A stretch of 64,000 nt of DNA. Source: Pachyseris speciosa. Lineage: Eukaryota > Cnidaria > Anthozoa > Scleractinia > Pachyseridae. This document shows positions 1-11,000 of the stretch, piece after piece. The position numbers and the translations under genes are program-made. The notes under the pieces were generated by a model. The model had not been told where the DNA came from, did not search any database, and saw only the letters and a list, made by a program, of their open reading frames with translations. Numbering within the stretch: the first letter of the stretch is position 1; the number at the start of each line of letters is the position of its first letter. Location: NCBI GenBank assembly GCA_016490735.1, contig JAEMWC010000013.1:489501-553500 (forward strand). The letters run 5' to 3'.

Positions 1-401
1 CGTTCAGTTGCCCATCTGCCTGTGAAACCATTGCGATGATCACTCACATATTCATTCTTTAATCCGCAGTCCAAATATATGATTTTCATATATTCATTCA
101 CACAACATCAATCACTTTCGCTTAATGATCAATCACACCTTAGGTTTTGCACTGCAATCTCAAACATTAATTCCTTCAGTTTCAGCACAACAAACCATGC
201 TGCATAAGGAACTGTTTCACTCAATAGCTCGGTCAATATATATTGCGATCACCAGGGCTTTCCCCCGAAAAACTATTAATGATTCACTCCTGTTCGATGG
301 TAGCGAGTTCACTTAAATTTAAACTTGAAAACCTGTTAACGACAATCCCTGGCGGCGATGCTTGATTGCATGAATCACTTGAATATTTTTTTTTCTTACA
401 G

Positions 402-647
402 ATGCTCCAAGTTTAGTCAGAACACCAACAAACCAAACGGTCATCGAGGCCGATAACGCAACATTCCGATGCACTGCTACAGGCAACCCAACACCAGAGA
501 TAACTTGGATTAAAGATGGGAAGACTGTAGGTAATGGTAAAGCACTGAGGTTTGAGGCCTCCAGGAATCAGTCAGGACGATATTGGTGTTCGGCGAACAA
601 TGGACTCAATTCAACTGCCAATGCAAGTGCTTACCTTGATGTGCAAT
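402..647 (+). CDS. L1-A Ig exon A0
   Basis: One complete C2-like Ig domain: Cys in C-T-A-T-G-N, Trp in I-T-W-I-K-D-G, second Cys in Y-W-C. Acceptor is T-rich followed by ACAG, donor GTAAGT, phase 1-1, 246 nt. Differs from A1/A2 at several residues (for example I for T after the core Trp). Carries five N-glycosylation sequons (NQT, NAT, NQS, NST, NAS). Confidence 0.85.
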
Positions 648-2028
648 GTAAGTGTGCAATCTGTTTTGATATACAATTAGCAATTTTCAATTGAGTATCG
701 TTAGACCAAAACCAAACAATTACTCTGACCAATCACCACATACGCAAACAGTGCAAAGAGCCAATCAAACTACGAAGCAATGGGACATAGCCGACGCTGA
801 GGGCGGGAAAATGCGCCCGTGCAAGTCACGTTTATTTTGAGTTGGCTTCTCATTGGTTGAGAAAGTGGTGCGAGTTTTGTCAACCAAAAAACCGAGCGGA
901 GTAAAGAAAAACAAAAGAGAGCGCGACAAAATTTCGACACCCAATTAAGTAAATACACTATAAAATTACTTAAAATAAATACAAAACTTTTTGCAGCTAT
1001 TTGCGGCTACAGAAAGGGTAATTTCTAGTAAAGCTATGACTCGATGGGGAACATAAAGCCACTTTTAAGATATCGTTCAGGGTCCAGTTGCTCGAAGCAT
1101 GATTGCCGCTAACCCGGGTTAAATACCATGACAAACTATAGGTTTAAATACATCTTAACCAATGGTTAGCGCTAACCATGCTTCGAGCAACTCAGCCCAG
1201 AGCGTTAGAACCCTTCGTTAGAGCGAATTAACTTAAATAAATGACAACTGTATTTACGTTTCAAGAGAGTCTTGGCCCCTTTCAAGACAGGTTGTTAACG
1301 GTGGGGCACTAATTAACTTGCCGTGAAAATCCTTAAAATTTTAACTCGACATTTGCTATTTGCAATTACTTTTCTAAAAATAAATGGAAGGAAAGTTAAA
1401 AGAAACAAAGTTTTTGTATTCCATAGCCAGTCTTTAGGACTGATCACGTGAGATTTGAAATCCAAAGGAAAGATTCTGGAAAATACTGGTGTACAGCGGA
1501 TAATGGCTTCAATAAAACCGTCGATGCGAGTGCATATCTAAAAGTACTATGTAAGCGTATATGTTTATTTCTTATAAAGGGTATTGTAGAGTTATGCCGC
1601 CATAGTGTACTCAGAAACCTTGATTTTCATTTTAATTCCTCGCCAGTCACACACAGGCTGAAGAAAAGGTCAAAAAACCTTTGATTAATCCGTACAAAGA
1701 CATTAATTTGCTTCTATGATGTCAAATTGCACAGTTTCACCAAGCCTGAGCTCTAAAGCAACCGACCAGGCAGTCACTGAGACCTCAAGAGCAACGTTCT
1801 ACTGCAATGCGAATGGCAACCCTGTGCACAACAAACCACGTTGCATAAGGAAGTGTTTCACTCAATAGCTCGGTCAATATTTCTAGTATTGTGATCACCA
1901 GGACTTTCACCCGAAAAACTATTAATGATTCACTGCTGTTCGATGGTAGCGAGTTCAATTAATTTAAACTTGAAAACCTGTTAACGACAATCCCTGTCGG
2001 CGATACTTGATTGCCTGAATGACTTGCC

Positions 2029-2064
<36 letters not shown>

Positions 2065-5000
2065 TTGCAGATGCTCCAAGCTTAGTCAGAGCACCAACAA
2101 ACCAAACGGTCATCGAGGCCGATAACGCAACATTCAGATGCACCGCTACAGGCAACCCAACACCAGAGATAACTTGGACTAAAGATGGGAAGACTGTGGG
2201 TAATGGGGAAACACTGAGTTTTGAAGCCTTCAGGAATCAGTCAGGACGATATTGGTGTTCGGCGAACAATGGACTCAATGCAACTGTCAATGCAAGTGCT
2301 TTCCTTGATGTACAGTGTAAGTGTGCAATCTGTTGTGATACACAACAAGGGATTTTCAATTGAGTGTCGTAAGACCAAAACCAAAGCATTTACCCTGACC
2401 AATCACAACAGACATACACAGCGTAATGAGCCAATCAAAATACGAAGGGATGGCATATAGCCGACGCTAAACGCGGTAAAATGCGCGCGTGCAAGTCACG
2501 TTTGTTTTGAGGTTGCTTCTCATTGGTTGAGAAGGTGGCGCGAGTTTTGTTTACCAATAACCGAGCGAAGCAAATAAAAACCAAAGAGAGCGCGACTAAA
2601 TTTCGACACCCAATTAAGTAAATACACTATAAAATTACTTAAAATAAATACAAAACTTTTTGCAGCTATTTGCGGCTACAGAAAGGGTAATTTCTAGTAA
2701 AGCTATGACTCGATGGGGAACATAAAGCCACTTTTAAGATATCGTTCAGGGTCCAGTTGCTCGAAGCATGATTGCCGCTAACCCGGGTTAAATACCATGA
2801 CAAACTATAGGTTTAAATACATCTTAACCAATGGTTAGCGCTAACCATGCTTCGAGCAACTCAGCCCAGAGCGTTAGAACCCTTCGTTAGAGCGAATTAA
2901 CTTAAATAAATGACAACTGTATTTACGTTTCAAGAGAGTCTTGGCCCCTTTCAAGACAGGTTGTTAACGGTGGGGCACTAATTAACTTGCCGTGAAAATC
3001 CTTAAAATTTTAACTCCACATTTGCTATTTGCAATTACTTTTCTAAAAATAAATGGAAGGAAAGTTAAAAGAAACAAAGTTTTTGTATTCCATAGCCAGT
3101 CTTTAGGACTGATCACGTGAATTTTGTTTTTAGTTTTTCCTAGTCTTATCACTAAAGTAGTTAACCAGACTGCCAACGAAAGTGACCCCGTTACGTTGCA
3201 TTGTTCTGCCATTGGTAATCCTGTGCCAAAGATCACGTGGTACAGGGGAGGGGATGCTGTGGGTACAGGAAGTGAACTGAGCTTTACCGCATTGAGGAAC
3301 AGTTCTGGAAAATACTGGTGCTTGGCAAATAATGGATTGAACGCTACCGTCAGCTCGATTGCATACCTCAATGTACAGTGTAAGTAGAACAATCCAATGT
3401 AGCTAAATTAGCACTCTACCAAAGGGGCCTTTTCGACAGAAAATTATTGTAACAATTCCGTCCAACCAATAACAACATGTGACGCGCTTGAATGTTTAAA
3501 ACAAACAAAAAGCGCCAAGAACAACCAATCGCTTTACCAAATTAGAAAACTGTGAAGGAGCTTTTGCTTTAGTGTAGCTGACGCGGTTGGATCAGCTCAG
3601 TTGAATTTTAAATGAAGTAAATTTATGGCATTGAATTTTACCCGCAAATTTCACGAATTGCCTTCGGCTTTTGTCTTTCTCTTCCCAAAACTGCATTTTG
3701 TATCTCCAGTAGAAAATAAACAAACACCAAGGATCCAAACAAACAAACAAAGCAGGAAACAGAGCCTATTTTATGTAAACCATATTAACATTTTTCTCTA
3801 GAATACTGGAAACATTAGTTTTTCTTGTTTGTTTCTTTGTTGCACGCTTGATGTTGAGTGGTTAATACCTTCCAAAAAGATTTTCGGCCTAATTATCCAT
3901 CATTTACTTTGCAGATTCACCGAGTTTTACAAAGGAGACTGGTGACCAAACAATAATTGAAAATGAAAATGTGACATTGCGCTGTGCAGTCACTGGAAAC
4001 CCTGTGCCAGAGATAAAATGGATGAAAGATGGGATGACTGTGGGCACAGGAAACACTATGAGCCTTAGGGCATACAGGAATAAAACTGGTGAATACTGGT
4101 GTTGGGCTTACAACGGATTGGGTGAAGCAATAAAGACTGTTTTTCACCTTGACGTGCAGTGTAAGTATAAGTGAGCTCTTCTGTTTATTGCCATGCTATT
4201 TTAAAGTTCAAATCACGTTTATCTGTGTGTTTGTTTCCGTGGAAAGGAGAATAACTGGGGAAAATGCGCACGATTTTCCTACTTTTATCGGCCGACTTAA
4301 GTTATGGATTACCGCTCTATTTTTATTTAAGAAAAAAAACACCCGAAGGCGCCCTGAATTTCAATGAAATGACGATTTTCGCTTGGTTAGAAGTGCATAT
4401 GCAGATTTTGCAAACGGGTATTGCAACGGATTTTACAACATATTTTGTTCATGTGTGAAATGGTTTAAATAGACACCTACCATGCTCTTTTTGTAGTTCC
4501 ACCGAGCTTGACAACAACACCAGCTGACCTAACCCTCATAGAGTCACAGAATGCAACATTTCACTGCAGTGCTTATGGTAACCCTGTGCCAAACATAACA
4601 TGGAGCAAAGATGGCGAGACTGTGGGTAAAGGAGAGACGCTGAGATTTGAAATCCAAAGGAAAGATTCTGGAAAATACTGGTGTACAGCGGATAATGGCT
4701 TCAATAAAACCGTCGATGCGAGTGCATATCTAAAAGTACTATGTAAGCGTATATGTTTATTTCTTATAAAGGGTATTGTAGAGTTATGCCGCCATAGTGT
4801 ACTCAGAAACCTTGATTTTCATTTTAATTCCTCGCCAGTCACACACAGGCTGAAGAAAAGGTCAAAAAACCTTTGATTAATCCGTACAAAGACATTAATT
4901 TGCTTCTATGATGTCAAATTGCACAGTTTCACCAAGCCTGAGCTCTAAAGCAACCGACCAGGCAGTCACTGAGACCTCAAGAGCAACGTTCTACTGCAAT

Positions 5001-8000
5001 GCGAATGGCAACCCTGTGCACAACAAACCACGTTGCATAAGGAAGTGTTTCACTCAATAGCTCGGTCAATATTTCTAGTATTGTGATCACCAGGACTTTC
5101 ACCCGAAAAACTATTAATGATTCACTGCTGTTCGATGGTAGCGAGTTCAATTAATTTAAACTTGAAAACCTGTTAACGACAATCCCTGTCGGCGATACTT
5201 GATTGCCTGAATGACTTGCCAATTTTTTTTTGTTTTTTTTTTTTGTTTTTTTTTTTTTGTTTTTTTGTTGCAGATGCTCCAAGCTTAGTCAGAGCACCAA
5301 CAAACCAAACGGTCATCGCGGCCGATAACGCAACATTCAGATGCACCGCTACAGGCAACCCAACACCAGAGATAACTTGGACTAAAGATGGGAAGACTGT
5401 GGGTAATGGGGAAACACTGAGTTTTGAAGCCTTCAGGAATCAGTCAGGACGATATTGGTGTTCGGCGAACAATGGACTCAATGCAACTGTCAATGCAAGT
5501 GCTTTCCTTGATGTACAGTGTAAGTGTGCAATCTGTTGTGATACACAACAAGGGATTTTCAATTGAGTGTCGTAAGACCAAAACCAAAGCATTTACCCTG
5601 ACCAATCACAACAGACATACACAGCGTAATGAGCCAATCAAAATACGAAGGGATGGCATATAGCCGACGCTAAACGCGGTAAAATGCGCGCGTGCAAGTC
5701 ACGTTTGTTTTGAGGTTGCTTCTCATTGGTTGAGAAGGTGGCGCGAGTTTTGTTTACCAATAACCGAGCGAAGCAAATAAAAACCAAAGAGAGCGCGACT
5801 AAATTTCGACACCCAATTAAGTAAATACACTATAAAATTACTTAAAATAAATACAAAACTTTTTGCAGCTATTTGCGGCTACAGAAAGGGTAATTTCTAG
5901 TAAAGCTATGACTCGATGGGGAACATAAAGCCACTTTTAAGATATCGTTCAGGGTCCAGTTGCTCGAAGCATGATTGCCGCTAACCCGGGTTAAATACCA
6001 TGACAAACTATAGGTTTAAATACATCTTAACCAATGGTTAGCGCTAACCATGCTTCGAGCAACTCAGCCCAGAGCGTTAGAACCCTTCGTTAGAGCGAAT
6101 TAACTTAAATAAATGACAACTGTATTTACGTTTCAAGAGAGTCTTGGCCCCTTTCAAGACAGGTTGTTAACGGTGGGGCACTAATTAACTTGCCGTGAAA
6201 ATCCTTAAAATTTTAACTCGACATTTGCTATTTGCAATTACTTTTCTAAAAATAAATGGAAGGAAAGTTAAAAGAAACAAAGTTTTTGTATTCCATAGCC
6301 AGTCTTTAGGACTGATCACGTGAATTTTGTTTTTAGTTTTTCCTAGTCTTATCACTAAAGTAGTTAACCAGACTGCCAACGAAAGTGACCCCGTTACGTT
6401 GCATTGTTCTGCCATTGGTAATCCTGTGCCAAAGATCACGTGGTACAGGGGAGGGGATGCTGTGGGTACAGGAAGTGAACTGAGCTTTACCGCATTGAGG
6501 AACAGTTCTGGAAAATACTGGTGCTTGGCAAATAATGGATTGAACGCTACCGTCAGCTCGATTGCATACCTCAATGTACAGTGTAAGTAGAACAATCCAA
6601 TGTAGCTAAATTAGCACTCTACCAAAGGGGCCTTTTCGACAGAAAATTATTGTAACAATTCCGTCCAACCAATAACAACATGTGACGCGCTTGAATGTTT
6701 AAAACAAACAAAAAGCGCCAAGAACAACCAATCGCTTTACCAAATTAGAAAACTGTGAAGGAGCTTTTGCTTTAGTGTAGCTGACGCGGTTGGATCAGCT
6801 CAGTTGAATTTTAAATGAAGTAAATTTATGGCATTGAATTTTACCCGCAAATTTCACGAATTGCCTTCGGCTTTTGTCTTTCTCTTCCCAAAACTGCATT
6901 TTGTATCTCCAGTAGAAAATAAACAAACACCAAGGATCCAAACAAACAAACAAAGCAGGAAACAGAGCCTATTTTATGTAAACCATATTAACATTTTTCT
7001 CTAGAATACTGGAAACATTAGTTTTTCTTGTTTGTTTCTTTGTTGCACGCTTGATGTTGAGTGGTTAATACCTCCCAAAAAGATTTTCGGCCTAATTATC
7101 CATCATTTACTTTGCAGATTCACCGAGTTTTACAAAGGAGACTGGTGACCAAACAGTAATTGAAAATGACAATGTGACATTGCGCTGTGCAGTCACTGGA
7201 AACCCTGTGCCAGAGATAAAATGGATGAAAGATGGGATGACTGTGGGCACAGGAAACACTATGAGCCTTAGGGCATACAGGAATAAAACTGGTGAATACT
7301 GGTGTTGGGCTTACAACGGATTGGGTGAAGCAATAAAGACTGTTTTTCACCTTGACGTGCAGTGTAAGTATAAGTGAGCTCTTCTGTTTATTGCCATGCT
7401 ATTTTAAAGTTCAAATCACGTTTATCTGTGTGTTTGTTTCCGTGGAAAGGAGAATAACTGGGCAAAATGCGCACGATTTTCCTACTTTTATCGGCCGACT
7501 TAAGTTATGGATTACCGCTCTATTTTTATTTAAGAAAAAAAACACCCGAAGGCGCCCTGAATTTCAATGAAATGACGATTTTCGCTTGGTTAGAAGTGCA
7601 TATGCAGATTTTGCAAACGGGTATTGCAACGGATTTTACAACATATTTTGTTCATGTGTGAAATGGTTTAAATAGACACCTACCATGCTCTTTTTGTAGT
7701 TCCACCGAGCTTGACAACAACACCAGCTGACCTAACCCTCATAGAGTCACAGAATGCAACATTTCACTGCAGTGCTTATGGTAACCCTGTGCCAAACATA
7801 ACATGGAGCAAAGATGGCGAGACTGTGGGTAAAGGAGAGACGCTGAGATTTGAAATCCAAAGGAAAGATTCTGGAAAATACTGGTGTACAGCGGATAATG
7901 GCTTCAATAAAACCGTCGATGCGAGTGCATATCTAAAAGTACTATGTAAGCGTATATGTTTATTTCTTATAAAGGGTATTGTAGAGTTATGCCGCCATAG

Positions 8001-11000
8001 TGTACTCAGAAACCTTGATTTTCATTTTAATTCCTCGCCAGTCACACACAGGCTGAAGAAAAGGTCAAAAAACCTTTGATTAATCCGTACAAAGACATTA
8101 ATTTGCTGCTATGATGTCAAATTCCACAGTTTCACCAAGCCTTAGCTCTAGACCAACCGACCAGGCAGTCATTGAGGGCTCAAGAGCAACGTTTTCCTGC
8201 AATGCGACTGGCAACCCTGTACCAACAATAACATGGAGTAAAGATGGAAAGCCTGTGGATGAAGGAGACATACTGAGCTTTGTAGCAATGAGGAATCAAT
8301 CTGGGAAATATTGGTGTACAGCGGAAAATGGATTGAACATGACTGTCAACGCAAGTGCTTATCTTGATGTGAAATGTAAGTTGGGACATTTGAATTGGTA
8401 CTTAGGGGAAAGTTATGTATATCTTAGGATAAACCCGTGGCCAAAATGTTTGGACGATAGCGAGTCGATATACCCACACAATGGCAAACTTCGCAGAATT
8501 AAAAGATGACATGCCGTTCAGTTGCCCATCTGCCTGTGAAACCATTGGTCGTTTAAACGAGCTCGTTTTGGAATTGGTGTCAAATACTCGCCACACTGCA
8601 CATCTGCACATTTTCGGATAAAAACAAAATCAGGAAGAACAACTTGTAAATAAAAAATAAGTAAGTGAAGGTGAGGTGTCCAGCGGTTTTGCAGAGACCC
8701 CTTTCAATATATTGGGGAATGGAGCATGGACTTGGTCATTTGAAGTCAGCTTTGAACTCCGTGCAAACGTCTCTGGCATAGTTTTACATCTTTTGTTTTT
8801 CTTTGTTCTTTTTTAATACCACTTGCGAACTGTACTGATAAGAATTTTGCGAGGTATTGATGTAGTTGTAGATGAAGCTGTTGAATTGTGATTTGCTTAT
8901 CTGCATGTTGTTATTTTTGCATTTGCTTTGCTTCGTGTTGCTTTTGTCCGTTGTTTCAGTTTTCAAGGGAAGTGTCCTATATGAGGCTAGCTTTCATGTC
9001 AACACAGTTACGATCTCATTTAAAACATTCTCAGTAATACAACTTCCTAAAATTATCTTAAACCCTCGTATCATTCCAGTTAAACCTGAAAGGACGAATA
9101 TATCAGTGGACGTAGACATCACCAAACCTGTTCCATTTGGCAGCTCCGTCACGTTCAACTGCACCACTTTGTCACACCCCGATCCTGATGGGTACAACTT
9201 CTACTACGACAACCAGGAATTGGGTAGTAACAGCACTGGTATTTACCATCTTCAGCTTCGAGGAAGTGGCAAGTATTCTTGTGTCCCTTTCAACAGTGCT
9301 GGAGAAGGAAAGAAAGCAGTGCTGAGGATTAAAGTTATGGGTAAGCAATACTCTTTTGGCATTCTTAAAAGTCGATGTCAAAATGTCGTACAACTTAGAC
9401 AATTGTGAGAAATTATGGAGAGAAACCAAATGGCTTTTAGAGTAGGCTTCTATACGTCTTACATGACAACACCAGTATAAATCAATGAACTGTCGAAGCA
9501 GCTATAAACAGATCTAGTTATTGATGCAGAGACATAAAGCTAAAACTATCTCTTTCTGAATACTAGTCTTACAAATCAAGTGGAACTTGGAGTCTATACA
9601 TCATTTTGTCAACATTCTGACGACCAATACGAAGAAGTCTGCTTATAGCGACTTTCATACATTTTTAAATGTAATTTGTATTTGCGAAAAGTTTAGGATT
9701 TGCAAACGTTACTTTGCCACGAAATCAAAGGCACGTTCGTCTTTAATGAGATCAAAAGTCGCAAAGCATTTTCAGAAAATCATACTGACTAGATTCACCA
9801 GTCGCCAAGGATCTGTTGACATATCTACGGGTTGAAAAGACAAAAGCTTTCATAGTTACTACAAGCAAACAAACAAGAACAATTGCGTTTTAATTTTCTT
9901 TATGAACTAATTTTCAGCGGTGCTTTTTTGACGCGTTTTGCATTATTTATAGCTGGCTCTTAGTAGTTCAAATCCATGGCAACTGTGTTGTGACAAATAT
10001 CTTAATTCTCCTCAGCTTGGAAGCCTTCCTTCGACAAGGAACCATTTGGTCCATTTTACCTATTCAAGGGAATCCAAGCGCGTTTACCTTGCAAACCTCT
10101 CGCCGAACCCTACCCAACATTCAAATGGTTCAAAGATGGTATAGCTGTCAGATATGGAAAGAACGAAAGCTACATGATAGATGATGATGGATCACTGATC
10201 ATTCGCAAAGTGGGAGATGGTGACTCGGGCAGATACACCTGCGTAGCTGAGAATGTCTTGGGAAAAACCAATGCGTCAGCTGATGGTATTTTGCTTGGTA
10301 AGGGCCACTGAGATCAATCTGCTCCATGTTTTGTACTTTCTAAAGAACTATAGATAAGATAATTTTGTTTACAAAATGCAATTAATCTCTAAATGGCATC
10401 TGTGGGAGTTATCTGATAAAGGTTTTCTCGTTGTCTTTGTGTGTTTTGTTTGGTTTCGTTCAATTTTTTTTATCTTTTTGTTTTTGTTTTTGTTTGCGTT
10501 TGTATGTTTGTTTGCTTGTTCGTTTTGTCCCTTCACAAAGCTGCGGCCTTTTACGACGGCTTTCCCGCCTTAGTTATTGCGCTTGTTTTCTTCGACCGTT
10601 GGGGGAAATAGTGTTTGCTTACATTTATTGTCAATACACGTTTCTTTGGATTTCCCGGCTGCATAATAAAGAAAAGAACTATAATTCCCCCTTACCATTA
10701 TCATGAAATATTAAATTTATCATGACAGCTACATTTTACAGTTTGTCCAACGATATACCTGTATTCACTTTGATATGACTCTCAAACTATTATCCTTTCC
10801 TATGCTATTCCGAGTATGACGTAACTGCATTCGTTAATCACGCCTACCCTTTGGAATGCCTCCTATTGCTCTCTCATTATTTAAACTCCTCCGTTGCGGT
10901 TGTTTTTCCATGACAGAGAGAACACAGATTGTTGAGAAGCCACAAAATAAAACGGTAGTCAAGGGAACCAGTGTAGATCTACGCTGCAAAGCCACTGCCG

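Larger units (their letters stand above)
187..1826 (+). repeat. Tandem Ig-array unit 0 (internally deleted)
   Basis: First visible copy of the array unit. It holds Ig exon A0, then jumps at about 1450 from intron sequence straight into the middle of Ig exon D, so exons B, C and the first half of D are missing. Left of the jump it aligns to unit 1 at offset 1669, right of it at offset 3192, giving a deletion of 1523 bp. The edge at 187 is the homolog of the recombination junctions at about 1826 and 5018. Confidence 0.85.
1827..5018 (+). repeat. Tandem Ig-array unit 1 (exons A1-B1-C1-D1-E')
   Basis: 3192-bp unit carrying four complete Ig exons and the first half of an E-type exon. It is nearly identical to the next unit. 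Differences seen include a longer poly-T acceptor tract in unit 2 (offset changes from 3192 to 3203) and a handful of point changes. The edges are where a half E exon is fused to intron sequence like that at 187. Confidence 0.9.
5019..8221 (+). repeat. Tandem Ig-array unit 2 (exons A2-B2-C2-D2, continuing into intact E)
   Basis: Second full unit, colinear with unit 1 at offset 3203 beyond the poly-T tract. At its end it does not fuse back but runs into a complete E exon (8130-8375), so it looks like the 3' terminal and perhaps founding unit of the array. Confidence 0.9.

Noticed and set aside
2982..3392. Minus-strand 136-residue frame, present twice
   Set aside because: Antisense of Ig exon B and its intron; duplicated only because the unit is duplicated.
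8872..9079. Hydrophobic N-terminus upstream of exon F as a signal peptide and new gene start
   Set aside because: The stretch is continuous with an intron in phase with acceptors nearby; the gene clearly continues from upstream Ig exons. An internal promoter cannot be excluded but has no support.
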